A stretch of 64,000 nt of DNA. Origin: Warburgia ugandensis (taxonomy: Eukaryota; Streptophyta; Magnoliopsida; Canellales; Canellaceae). The translations under genes and the position numbers were made by a program. How positions within the stretch are numbered: the first letter of the stretch is position 1; every line of letters starts with the position of its first letter. The DNA is taken from the NCBI GenBank assembly GCA_035236585.1, contig CP141127.1, positions 64,461,495 to 64,525,494 of the forward strand, given 5' to 3'. Positions 46,804 through 59,293 of the stretch are shown piece by piece. Below the pieces are notes generated by a model, which had not been told where the DNA came from, did no database searches, and saw nothing but the letters and a program-made list of their open reading frames with translations.

Positions 46804-49800
46804 AAAAATATCAATAAGTTTTTGGTGCCATTGCCAGGGACCCGCAATGGAGTTTTTATAAAATTTAATTAAAAATCCAAAGAAATCCAAAAAATTCAAA
46901 ATTTTTTTTTTTTTTGTTTTGTTTTTTTGGAATTGCATGATTTTAGTATTTTAGGCTAATCTGAAAGAGAAGTGGAGTGCTAGATTAGACTAATTTAAAA
47001 GCATTGTCCTCACACAAACTTAAGAATGTCAAAATATTGTTGCTTATTAGCCTCAAGGATTATATTGTGCCTTTATTTGTGGATCATTTTAGGAAGTTAA
47101 GTTGCATTATGTAGGTTAGTTTTTCCTCTTAAAAGAACAACTCAAAGTTGTATAGATCGATTTGTTTCGTTGTATAGGAGGTTGAGAACAAAAGCCTATC
47201 AAGAAGGGGATAGATTTCATAGATCATTGATGGATAGGTTAGATATTATGGAAAGTCAATTGCTTAGGATAATAGCTTTTAGGCAACCTGCGGAACAACC
47301 TCAATACCATAATGACTATACCTATTTTGAGCATCCTTATTCCACTCCTTCCTGGCCCCCCTCAAGCTCCACATACAATGAATACTATCAGGAGCTAGTG
47401 GATGCACCTAATGCATTCACAAACCTTAGCAATTATTATCCTGAGACAAATTACCAAGACTATAATAGATGGGCTAAGCATCACGAACAACCATAGTTTC
47501 AGGATTACCAATATCAGGAAGAACCACAATGGTCTCACCCTGGTTAACACCACTATGATTATTCAGAATATTAGGGTCAACCATCATGTGTTCAACCTAC
47601 TCAGTCCTTTTTCAGTACCCCAACACCATAATAATACCAACCCTATGAGTCATTTCTTCTATAGCATGAAGAACCACCATTAGAAGAGAAACAATTTTTG
47701 AGAGAATAGAACAAAATATAGCTGCTAGTCAAAAGGAAATGTGACAAGAGATGGAGAAATGGGTAAAGGAAATGAAACCAATATGGGAAACTATTAACAG
47801 AAATATTACTAAAATTATAAAAAGGACTAAAGAAATAAAGCAAAATGAGGATAATGAAGATCCATTTATTACTGATAATAGGATGGAAATTTCTTATGAT
47901 CCTACTCATTATGATTATGATGAAGGGACTTTCATTAAGGAAGAAAAGAAGCTTTAGAAACATCCAACCTAAAACCTCCCGCTCACTCTTATGACTTTGA
48001 TGAAGACACATCCATTGAAGAGATGAATGAGTTGTTGAATACTATGCCTTTGATGGATACTTCTCAATGGCAAGCTAGAGTAGAACACCCTATAAAGCTT
48101 AAAGTTCATATTAAACCTTGCAATGTAGAAGATGTACTTGATTGGGACTTACCGACCTTATTTGAACAATCATAAGATAGTCATGTAGGCCCATTTGACA
48201 CCTTACTTGTGCCCATAAAATAGGAAGAAAAAGAGTCAGTTGATATATATCGATCTACTTTAAGATACACATAAGAAGATAACCAGGGTTTAAGCCAAAC
48301 CTTGTCCCCACCTTTCGTAATACAAGAACAACTTTTTAGGGAAGGGAAGAGTCATCTTATACCCCTATTTGAGGAAAATGTTAGGGAAATGGCGGAAAAA
48401 GATAAACTAAATATAAGGTCATTTTTATCCCTCAATTTGGTTAAGAAAAGGACCATTCATCTCCAAATGGTCCAACAAAATGCATGGTAGTACACGAAGT
48501 CATTGTGTTACCATCACCTCAATTTTTGAGGTGGAGGAATTATTTTGACTACTGTGAAATTTTGAAGATGGGGGATCATCAATATGATTTTGCACAATTA
48601 AAAGTCATGGTGGTCTTCATTGTTTTAATGTTACCACCACCAAATATTTTAGGGTGGAGGCAATATATAGATTACTCTGAGATTTTGAAGCGGCGTGAGA
48701 AATCTCACCATTTCATCTTAGAGTTAGGCTAGGGCAAATAAGTTGACCTAGTTAGCTCTAGATATAGAAAGTTAGGCTAGGCCATGTCTGGTTGAAGATG
48801 TAAAGCTTAGCACTTCTTGGGAGGCAACCCAATCTCCATCTTCTACATCCTTCCATTATCATATAGATCCTATGTTTTCCAACATTGAGGACCATGTTTC
48901 ATTCAGGTTGGGAGATGTAGATGCATATAGGAATTTTGAATTTTCTTGAGCCTTTTGAAAAAAAAAAAGTTTTTAAGGTAGAGTTCCCCTATTGTGGTGA
49001 GAACTGGATGTTCAGAATTTAGTACTTTTACTGTTTGCACCTCTTAATGGGAATGCATATGATTAGTTTTGCATATTATGCATGTGTTGAAGCATTTTAT
49101 GAAAGTTAATTCTCGAAAACTATTTACACATAGCACATAGTCAAGAATAATAGAGAGGTATGACTTAGGAACCCTAAGGAAAATCAATAGAGACCTATAA
49201 CCTAGTGAGATTTAGAGCTATAACCTAGTGAGATTTAGAGACTATCTTCTTTCAAGGAGTTATAAGTAATTCTACAATTTCTTTAGCATACAGAAAATTA
49301 GTGTGATCTTATTATCCTTGTTTTGGTTAAACATCAATAATAAATAGGTGTAATAGCTTTATTTCTAGAAAATTTATTGAATTTGATAGGCTTTAAGAAA
49401 CCTAGGAAATGATGCAGGCCATCCTTGTTCAGCTTAGAGATATAAAGCCTACCCAGTATATCATACCACTAGTTAGCCCCTTTGAGCCTATTATTAAGCC
49501 TTTTCTTTCTTTCTTAAACCCACTCACCTTGACCCAAAACAAGCTAGTAAAATAAATATCCATTACCCATTATTAAAATGAGTAGAGTTAGTAGAAAAGC
49601 TCAAAAGCAAGACAAAAAGTCAAAGAAGTAAGAAAAATGAGTAGTCTTTCTTCCAAAGAAGACAAAGAAAAAGAAGTGAAAAAAGAAAAAAAAAATGATG
49701 AAATGTAATTGAAAGAGAAAGACCAAAATCTAAAAGAGAGATTCACTTCAAGTACAACCCAAAAGAAAAAGTTGTCCTAACAGACAGTCATTTATGTGAA

Positions 49801-50288
49801 CCGTTAGCTTGTTGGATTCGGTCACATAATGAGATAAATATGTTTAAACCCCTTATTTAAGAGTTTCATTTCTGAGTGAATACCTATGAGAATTTGAGGT
49901 CAAGACATATTTCTAATGGAATTTAAGCATATCCAGTTAGAAGTCAAGATTTATGTGGTTGTACACACACATACACTCTGAGAAATAGCTCAAATGAAAT
50001 GCCTTTAATATGTGTATGAGGTGTAAAATGGTCAAATCTTCTCTATTAAGTTGTGGAAAACTAGTAGATTGTTAATGAATAAGGATCCTTTAAGATAAAA
50101 TAGGGGACTTCACCTTATTGAATTTTGTGGGTATATTCACTACAAACCCTCACAAGGAGGTTTAAGGGCTTGTTGCATGTGCTAAATGCAATCATGAGTA
50201 CCTATGAAAGTGACACCTTGTACTAGTTCTTATAAAATGATTTTCTACATGTTTTACTCGAGACTAGCAAAATGCTGGTTGGGGGGTG
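46804..50288 (+). mobile_element. A2 interior with gag-like remnant
   Basis: The best open part is 47170-47496 (MYRRLRTKAYQEGDRF, then Gln/Tyr/Pro-rich with YNEYYQELVDAPNAF). More of the region continues in pieces to about 48730, including an acidic part near 47850-48010. From 48780 to the polypurine tract it is untranslated. No protease, RT or integrase. The interior is about 3.5 kb, too short for a full gypsy element. Fossil. Confidence 0.75.
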
Positions 50289-52990
50289 TGTTAAGTGTTT
50301 AATTTTGGTTAAAAGACCCCTATTTTAGCATTTAATTAGATCATCTAACTCATCAATTTGATGATTTTTAGATAAAATATGAGATTTAACTCAACTTGAC
50401 CATCCAACCATAAATTGTAAAATTAACTGTTAGATGATCATCTGAGCTAATCAGATGCTTTATGAATAGTTTAGATGACTCTAATCTAGTGTTTTGTCTT
50501 GTAGATCAACTAAAGGAGGCTTGGATGATTCAAATTGAAATTCAATGGTTCAGATGAGTCAAGAGAGCAATGAATGGACCATATCACTCATAAAAATGGA
50601 TATGATAGTTTCCTAAAAGAACATTGATCTTAATTGGGAATCAAGGAGAAGATTTTATCAAAAGGGAAATAACATGGGAATGGAAAGAGGCAAAATAGAA
50701 TGAATCTCAAGTTGGAAAGTCTTCACCATAGTGTATACATGGATTTGGAAAGAAGAAATTTATATAAGTGGAAGAAGGAATCTCTCTTCTTCTTAACTTC
50801 CCTCTTGGCTGACTCGTAGGGGAGGCAAAAACCACCTTGTTCTCTTCTTTCCTTCATTGTTTTATTTTCCTATTGTTCCTTTTCTTTCATCATTTTTCTG
50901 TTATTTCTTTTCTTTTGCCATTTTCTAGTTGTTTCACCGAACTTAACCACTCTCTCTATTTACCCCTATCTACACACCAGTCCCAGCACGCCGGATTACC
51001 TAGCCTGTTTTTCCCTCTCTTTCCCAGTTTCCTCTCATACACCCAGCTGTATTCTCCCTTTTCATTCTAATTTGTTCGTCAATTGTCCATCTTTCCCAGT
51101 CTGCACATGTAGCCCAGCTCCCTCTTCCTTTTCCCAGTTCCCTCTTTTGATCCACCTCACTGGCTAAATCCGACACCTCACTCACGTCTACCTCAATCAT
51201 GCACCACCTCGATTCACTTGTTCCTCTCTTCTTTATGGGTTCCGTAACTCCCTTTCTCCTTCACTCTCTCTTTCTCTCTCTCATCACCAAAATGCCCCTT
51301 CTCTGTTCCTTTTTTCCCTCTTGGATCCCAATGTTTGCACCCCAGCCTTTCCCCCAATCACACTCTCTCTCTTCTTCCTTCTCTCTTTTGTTCTCCCTCT
51401 TTGTTAACTCTCTTTCCAACATCGGAACCTAGCTCCCCTATCTGCTTTCTTCAGCCCACCAAGGCAGGGTACGCAACTCGGCTCAGATCGTCCCCTGTTT
51501 GCCATGCTTCGCGATGTCATCTTCACCGCATCACTACCAGCCCCTGTTCAACTATGTTCTCTCAGCTAGTCGATGCCCCAATCTTCCCTGTTTTCCAAGA
51601 TTTACTGCCCCAGCATAGCCGGTTTCTACTCCCTTCCACTGCTTGATCATTCCACCCAAAGACGATGCCTAGATCTCCTCCATCTTGCTGCGCACAAAGA
51701 CACCAGTCCTCCATCATCTCCGGCTGGCTCAGAGGAGGAAACGGGTTTCCTCTGTTTTTGCCTTCCTCCTCCTCCTCCCTTTTTTTTCCCTCCATCTCTA
51801 TCTTCTCTAGCTTTCTACCTTGTCGGGTTTTACTGGTTTTTGTTTAAAACTAAAATTCAAGGAAAATTCTAGAAATACCCTTTCCTTAAAATTTATAATC
51901 TCATTTGAGTCTTTCTTCGTCTTTTAGTCTATTTTGTCTTTTAGTCTATTTTGTCTTTACCTCTATTCGTGTTTTCCTTTGTCCAAGTTCTGTTATTCTC
52001 AGATCAATCCAATCTAATCCTAATTGATTTAAGCTTAACGTAATCAATGGTTTAGCTTAAACCAATAGGATAGCTTCAGTTCTTTATCTGTTCCACATCA
52101 AATTTTAATTAAATTTCATGCCATGTTCTTAGGACATTTCCTAGATTATCCAATGTTCTCTTTCCAACACCGAAACCCAGCTCCCCTGTCTGCTCACCTC
52201 AGCCCACCAAGCCAGGATGCATAGCTCGGCGTCCCTTGTCTACCACGCTCCACAGCATCATCTTCACCGCATCACTACTAGCCCCTATTCAACTGCGTTC
52301 TCTCAGCCAGTCGACCCCTCAATCTCCCCTGTTTCCCCCCCCCCCTTGTTTCCCTCCACCTCTATCTTCTTCAGCTTTCTACCTCATCAGGTTTTACTGG
52401 TTTTCTTTTAAAACTAGCATTTGAGGAATTCTAGAAATACCCTTTCCTTAAAATTTATAATCCCATTTGAGTCTTTCTTTATCTTTTAGTCTATTTCATC
52501 TTTAGTTCTATTCTTGTTTTCCTTTATCCAAGTTATGTTATTCTTAGATTAATCCAATCCAATCCTAATTGATTTAAGCTCAACGTAATCAATGGTTTAG
52601 CTTAAACCAATAGGATAGCTTCAGTTCTTCATCAATTCTACATCAAATTTCAATTAAATTTCATGCCATGCTCTTAGGACATTTCCTAGATTATCCAATG
52701 TTCTTGATCTTCAATCTAAGAATCAGAAATCAGGTCGATGCCATTAATATCCAAATTTCTTATCTAGTTTAGATCTCTTATATTTTTTGGAATTTGCCTA
52801 ATCCCTCTAGTGGATCATCAATCAGAAGCACCAGGAAGATACTGATGAAGGTGGATCACAATTTAAGCTATCAGATCTGAAGAATTTGATGATAATCAGT
52901 CTAGGGAAGCAGATTTTTCATGTTTTTTAGTTAAATTTATGTTTTTTAATTGAACCTGTGTAATTTCATTAAATAAACATACCTATGTGA
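50289..52990 (+). repeat. A2 3' LTR with internal tandem duplication
   Basis: Starts TGTTAAGTG. Collinear with the 5' LTR to about 52158, then the segment beginning CTCTTTCCAACA (first at 51410) is repeated from 52158 to 52702, after which the LTR continues. This explains why it is longer than the 5' LTR although its end is missing. Confidence 0.82.
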
Positions 52991-52999
52991 TTGAATGTG

Positions 53000-53852
53000 T
53001 TGGTAGAGCTAGTCATTTAAATAACAATGCAGTCAATTAGATATGTGCCACTAGTGTGACAGTAGTCTACCTCCTTCCAAGATGGTCCTATGAGCTCATA
53101 ATTTGTTAAGGTCTTTTCTATGTGATTTTAAATTAAAAACTAGAAGGTTAGGGTGCATCAAGTGATGTTTAACCTAGTGGGCCAAGGTATGGTGATGAAA
53201 TCCATCCATGATCTTATAGAAGGTAAGGGCCCTTACCAATGTTTTAAACAGCCCAATGTAGCTTGATCAACATATAAGGAACCTTAAAGTGATAAAAATG
53301 TTCTATTATACAAGGAAAGTTGTAAATCTACTCAACAAAGGGTCAAGGCCTCAACAAATAGAACATTATAACCTTGATAGCATATGTTCTAGGGTTATAG
53401 CCGAGCTTAGGCTATCCTTGTTAAGTAGTTGCTTTCTAATGCAACAACCTTAAATAGTATGCAAAAAGTAAATAATGAAATACTTACATGCTTTTATATT
53501 GTGATTCCTCGAATTAGTTGTCTGGTACAAGGGTGGGTTCATTTACCAATCACATCGTCTTCCAAGTTTGGTTGCCTCCCAGACCTATATTATTACAACC
53601 CTTTTCAAATTTAAATAGATCACATATATAAAAAAAAATTACAAAGTTTATCTCACTACAATCCACAAAAATAAAAAATTTAGAAATTATCCTAAGGTCT
53701 CCTTCCATGTTTTTATTCTTATTCAAATTCCTGCACAAATAAAATAAAAAGTATAAAAAATGCAACCCTCACACTTTGATTCGTGGTGAAGCATTATAAC
53801 CAAGACCTTGATTAAAATCCATTGTGCATCCCCAGCAATGTCAACTAAAACT
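53000..53852 (-). mobile_element. B2 leader, part next to the LTR, with primer site
   Basis: Non-coding continuation of the leader interrupted by A2. 53080-53300 matches the A1 leader (30320-30540). The primer site on minus at 53826-53848 reads TTGACATTGCTGGGGATGC, close to the plant tRNA-Asp site. Confidence 0.65.
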
Positions 53853-53884
53853 TGATATACTTTAATAATTACTGCAAGTGCATG

Positions 53885-55195
53885 GTTCCAAGAATCCTAA
53901 TCCCATATTAACTCTTAACATATGAGTTGGGTCCATCTTGTGTAAACCCATATGTCTAGAGAGAAACATTATATGCTAGCCCATGATTGTCTAAACTAAT
54001 TGTGCTCCATAATTTCAAGTTTTGATGGTTGTCTCTCCCAAAATGTATCCTCTTTGATTCAATCCCAGTCCTCTATGTCAATGTAATCCATCACCTAATT
54101 CTATCACTAATCTTACATGATGTTAAGAAATTCTATGCCACCCTTCCATACCTCATTTTATTTAAGATTTTTTGCTTAAGATCTCATCCATCCATTTAAA
54201 GATCTAAGATGTCCAACTTTGTCTAGGTTTCCTAGTTTCCTATATCCAATTCTGGACCCATCATTTTTCATGACCTCACCCTCACTCTCTCATTAGTTCT
54301 CATTCCTTGGGATAACTCATCCTAGCCATCAAATCTCCTATGATTGTGATCAAGCTTAACCCATCTAATAAGTATTTCTTTTTGCTTAAATTTTTCCAAA
54401 AGAATGTCAAAACAACTATGTGGTATTTTGAACTCTAGACCTAATCTTTCCAATATTTAATATTATCACATAAACAACTTACATTCATTGATATAACCAT
54501 GAAATTCAACATATTTATTAAGGGTGAAATTTGTGATGTTATAGGTTAAGTTTCCTCTCTCACAACCAAGATGTTGTGGATTCAAATCCGCTTATCATTT
54601 AAAAGAGAGAAAAAGAAAACATAAATGGTTTAGGCTTCTTGGTTTAAAGCTCTTAGACATTCGATCAAGTAAAATCAGAATTGCGTGTAGCATGGCTTTG
54701 ATGTCCCTTGCTTAATTAATGCACTTGATCAATGACTCTTATTTTACATACTTGTGTACATAGGCCTAAAGGGATTACATTAGCTCTTATATTTCTTTGG
54801 AGTCCCAGTAACATTACATGCTCAAAGAAGAGAGGAAGGAGTACACACCCTTTTTCCATGATAGTGTGTGTGTGTGTGTGTGTGTGCAAATCTAAGCCAT
54901 TCATCATGTTTACAATACAAAAAATAGGTGACCTATGAGAAATCAATGTGACATCTAGTGGAAGTCATTCCTAACATGATGAGAGGGTTAAAAAATTGAG
55001 TAGCTTAATTTTGCATATATTTCAATGAATGAAAACAAAGAAAAATTAACCAGCACCATTTTCTTCCATAACACAAAAGAGATGCTAATTTAAGACTATA
55101 ATCAAACTTTCTCATTATCTCAAGCAATAGTAAAACAAAAATTCAAAAAAGACATAAATTTTTATTAGTATAAAAAAACTAAATTACAAAAAACA
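53885..55195 (+). repeat. Mid-repetitive sequence C, copy 2
   Basis: Same orientation as copy 1 (20905-22330) although the host LTRs have opposite orientations, so C is a separate unit. It starts near TCTTAACATATG and ends at AATAATACGC, where B LTR sequence (matching 34370 onward) resumes. Compared with the 33852 LTR, about 480 bases of LTR are replaced by C. Confidence 0.65.
54865..54887 (+). repeat. (TG)n microsatellite
   Basis: About 11 TG units inside repeat C copy 2, absent from copy 1. Confidence 0.9.
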
Positions 55196-58056
55196 AATAA
55201 TACGCAAAGAAGAAAAGAGGAAGATGGAATGGTACTATAAAATGAAATTTTGCATTTCCTTAACTAGAGAGGTAGAGAGGAGGCTAGAGGTCATTCATCT
55301 TATGGAAGGGATAGCCACATAGGAGGCTTCCTACCTTAAGAATGAACTAAGAGAAAATAAAAATAAAAGGGAATGGCCCTTGGCCTAAGACTCACCAAAT
55401 TCCAGCATTAGGAGATGGTAAAGGAACAAAGTACTTACCTTTGGAAGTTGTCCTACTCTTCAACATGATGCCTTTAGCTATGAACTTTGATGGCTTTATG
55501 GAGGGATTTGGTTTCCTCAACCATTACTTTAGAATTTGAAAAAAATCCTTGCTTCCATAGAAGGTTACAAGGCTTCTTTCCTTGTATTTTTATTTCCAAA
55601 TCCAAATAACAAAAATATGAAATGAGAAAAATGCATGGAAGATTATGGCATGGAGTATGTGTGTAAATTCTAAGGGAGAAGAGAGTGCGTGTGTGAGGGA
55701 GAGGGTACAAGTGTGTGTGCGTGTAGGATAATGGAGGGAGGATGGGGTGTGTAATGAAAGTTAATGAAGGGTGAGTCATGGAAGGTTGATTGAAGGGATA
55801 AGGTGTTATGGTGGAGAAGGAAATAGAAGGTGGGAAGTGAGGATAATGCATGGAAATCTTTGGTGGTGAATGTCGTGCTAATCTAAGGATGTAAAGTGCA
55901 TGGAAGTGTGTATGCTTGCAATGGTTAGACATGTAAGGATGAGATGCATGCAACCCAAGGACTAATGCATATAAGGTAAAGAGGAAGAGGAGGTTCTATG
56001 GAGGATGAGTACAAAGTTGGGTTCTAGAATGAAGAATGCATAGATTAAAGGTAAGATCTATGCATGTAACTCTTAGGATGGAAACTACCACTTGTGTAGC
56101 TTATATGCATGCAAAAGCTAAAGATGCAATGCAAGATCTAATCTTAAGAGAGAAATCCTTGCTCTTCACCCCCTATTTATAGATTTTCAACGTGGAAGCC
56201 CAAGGGAATGAATGGCTAGAATCATAAAGTTGAGAGGAGGGATAGATGGTGAAGTTTTAAGGACAATTGGAAGAAGCAAAAGTGATTAGAAGGAGAGGGG
56301 GGCATGGAATCCATAAGAGGAAGAGGAGGATGAGGATAGAAGGAGATAAGGTGGAAGGGAAAGAGGATATGGGAGCTTGGGAAGGAGGGTAGGCTAGAAG
56401 GCAAAGAAGATGGAAAGGAAGGGAGAGAATCAAAGAAAACAACTGGAAATTGAAAGTAAATGGGTGTGAGGCATGGAACTCGTGGAGGGTTTGTTTGGAG
56501 TTCAGAAAAGATGAGATGAGTTTGGACCATTAGATGACACTAGGAGGAGATCTTTCTTTCCTAAGGGTTTTAGTTTTCAACAAGGGAATGGCAGCTAGGG
56601 TTTATAACTTTTCTCTAATTTATTCCTAGCCATTAGATCATTATTACTCTAGCTTTAGAGGATGATATTTGAAAAGTGAGGCTAATGAGTGAAATGCTTT
56701 AGTTATGAAGGGTGTCCTTATCTAAAGAGGAAAATTGCTTGTATGTGTGCAAGGTTGGATGTGCAAGAGTGAGGTGCATGCAACCTAATGACCAATGCAT
56801 ATAAGATAAAGAGGAAGAGGGTGGGTGCAATGGAGGACTACGTGCTATGTAGGGTGCTAAAATGAAGAATGTCTGCAATAGATGAAAGGTAAGATCAATG
56901 TGCGTAACTCCTAGGATGGAAACTACTAATTGAGATGCATACAAGAGCTAAAAATGTGAAGTTTCAATGCAAGATTGAAGCTTAAAAAGAAAGTATGAGT
57001 GGAACCTAGGGAGTGCACACAAGGAAGAAAGTGAAGTATGTGCAATAAAGGAAGCAAGGAAGGAAGTACTATGGAGATATGATGCATGTGCTATGAATGA
57101 TTCAACATAAACGAAAATAAAATGTTTGTAACCCTCGATGGATGCACGCAAATCATAATGCAATAGAGAAAAATGAAAAGAAGAATGAAACAAACAAGGG
57201 AAATGGGTTATGGTCAAGAACCTTTATCTTTCCTCCAAGAATTGGATGTGTGATTCTATGAGAGCTTAGATGAAGATGATCTCTCTCCCTCTATTTATCT
57301 AAGGATGAAACTCTAAGACCTTGGAAAAGTAAGAGAGAAATCCTTGATCTTCACCCCCTATTTATGGACTTTGGAGTAGAATCCCATAGGAATGAATGGT
57401 TAGGATCATAAGGTTGAAAGGAGGGATATATAGTGAGGATTTAAGGATAATTGGAAGAAGCAAAAGAGATTAAAAGCAGGGGAGCGTGGAATCCATAAGA
57501 GGAGGATACGGATGGAAGGGAGAAGGTGGAAGGGAATGGAAGAGATAAGGCAGAAGGGAAAGAAGATATGAGAGGATGGGAAGAAGGATAGGCTAGGAGG
57601 GATAGAAGATAGAGAAGATTTGAGAGAATCTAAGAAAACAAGTGGAAATCGAAAGGTAAAGGGGTGGGAGGCATGGAACTCTTGGTGGGATTTGTTTGAA
57701 GTTCAGAAAAGCCAAGATGAGTTTGGACCATAAGATGAGAATGGGTGGTGAATATCTTTCCTCGCTTAGGGTTTTGGTTTGAGTTTTCAATAAGGAAATG
57801 GTGGCTAGAGCTCATTACTTTTCTTTTCTTCATTCCTATCCCTTAGATCATTATTACCCTAGCTTGAGTGGATGAGATTTGGTTGGAGTATTCTTATCCT
57901 TAAAGAGCTTCTTTAGTCCCCACTATTAGATTGGAATGCCTTAGAGTGGATGGCTTATGTTCTATTAAGACTTCCTTATCCATTCCTTGTTTTTCCTTCT
58001 TTTTCTCACAGCATATCATAAATTTCTCTAGCCAATAGGATTTAAACAAGGTGGGA

Positions 58057-59293
58057 TGTCTCCCCCCTGAACTTCAACATTTTTCCTCCTTGAAATTAGG
58101 TGGGCAGCCCACTGAAAAAATCTATACCAATGGGCTCTCAATCTAAGCATTATTGTAGTGTAGCTTTTTATCTATATATCCATGCTTGCATGAGTATCTA
58201 TTAGTTTCTTTTGTGTATGAGGGGTTTCTAATTGCTTTGACTTTGATAATGACACCCAATTTTTAGTTTGAACTCATGAACTTTATATTTGGCATGTGTA
58301 GGTCCACAATATAGCTTGGTAATTACTCTTGCTCTTCTTTAGGGTTTAAAATGCCAAATTTACCCCTTTTTTCTCATTTGTATCTTAGATCTACAAAATG
58401 TTGAATTAACCCTAATTAATGATATTTATGAAAAATTTTGGCTAAAACTTGCTAAATATAGATGTATGTGTAATATATATAGAGTAGAGGTAATTTCATC
58501 GAGTTGTAGGTGTAAAGTGCAGGTGACACTTGATTGACTGGGAAAATATTTCTAACTGCCATTTCCTCTAACTTTTTCTATTTTCTACTTTTTTTCCAGC
58601 CAATCTAATGTCACTTGTCCTTGCACCTACATGAAATAGCTGAAATTAGCACACCCTATATATATATATGTATATATATGAAGTTATGCTCATCATTTGT
58701 TAGATGATTATTGAGGTCAATGTCCTCATTGGACTCAATGGTACTCTTTGTTAACCCTTGATGTTGAATAGATTAGTTCATGTTGTTGTTATTGCTTTAT
58801 CCATCTAAGATTGGTGGCTCTAACTATTCTTTTGCATAACCACCTTCAAACTTATGTCCAAGTCAATTACGTTTAAGTTTTTCTTAAGTTCCTCTCACAC
58901 AATTTTAAGTTGTACTAGACAGGGACTAACTTTTATAGCTTTTCCATAGCAAGTTCATTCCTTTTCTTAGCATGATCATTTGCAAATGTTACTCCAATTG
59001 CTATCACATATGCTAGACAAGCATGTTTGATTCACATAAACATAGCTATTCTTTTTAAGTGTTCGACCCCCACCATTTTGGTGAAGGAAATACTAGTTCT
59101 AGATGGAAAAGTTTACGATTGGAGTTTAACATAATATCATTGGATGTTTGAACCTGAAATAACTACCTTAGGTTCTACGAGGTATACGTCTTGGCTAATG
59201 GTAATGCATTTTTAGTCCCAAGATTCCCTACAACATCTTGAAACTCCCTCAGCTCTTACACAACAAAATTAATTATTAATGAACTACCTTAGA
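58057..59293 (-). mobile_element. B3: 3' interior of a second family B element
   Basis: Starts with the polypurine tract at 58058-58070 and continues with the same untranslated blocks as 35657-36480. It is cut by A3 at 59294. No coding part is left on this side. Fossil. Confidence 0.65.
58479..58660. mobile_element. MITE 3, about 180 bp foldback element
   Basis: TAGAGTAGAGGTAATTTCAT and GTAGGTGTAAAGTGCAGGTG on the left pair with the inverse of ACATGAAATAGCTGAAATTA and CACTTGTCCTTGCACCTAC on the right, over about 60 bases. TATATA on both sides fits a TA target. The B2 copy at 36470-36500 has no insertion at the matching place, giving an empty site. Confidence 0.65.

Larger units (their letters stand above)
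44472..52990 (+). mobile_element. A2: family A LTR retrotransposon without pol, plus strand
   Basis: 5' LTR 44472-46803 (TGTTAAGTG...CACTTACA), primer site 46823-46840 (TGGTGCCATTGCCAGGGA, tRNA-Asp type), interior to 50288 with a gag-like remnant, polypurine tract GGTTGGGGGGTG (50277-50288), 3' LTR from 50289. The 3' LTR loses similarity to the 5' LTR near 52990, so its last ~130 bp are gone and no target duplication can be read. Inserted in the B2 leader: the left flank matches the A1 leader up to about 30212 and the right flank from about 30250. LTR differences are of the order of 5-9 percent in the parts I compared, so it looks younger than A1. Broken, non-autonomous. Confidence 0.87.
33852..58056 (-). 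mobile_element. B2: Ty3/gypsy element (Athila/Tat-like), minus strand, with nested insertions
   Basis: 3' LTR 33852-35656, polypurine tract at 35658-35667 (TTCAAGGGGGG on minus), interior 35657-53852, primer site 53826-53848, LTR 53853-58056. gag and pol remnants lie in gypsy order (protease, reverse transcriptase, RNase H, integrase). The primer site, tRNA-Asp type (TTGACATTGCTGGGGAT), points to the Athila/Tat group. A TRIM, element A2 and repeat C are inserted. Many breaks; old. The right-hand LTR is also bordered by another polypurine tract (see findings), so this is part of a tandem arrangement. Confidence 0.8.
53853..58056 (-). repeat. Family B LTR, shared middle LTR of a tandem pair
   Basis: Left border is the primer site of B2; right border is a polypurine tract (TTCAGGGGGGAGA on minus). 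It contains repeat C (53885-55195) and a direct duplication: 55835-56660 and 56668-57855 share blocks such as GAGAGAAATCCTTG, CACCCCCTATTTAT and TTGGAAGAAGCAAAAG. Without these the LTR is about 2.1 kb, near the 2.3 kb of B1. Confidence 0.7.
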
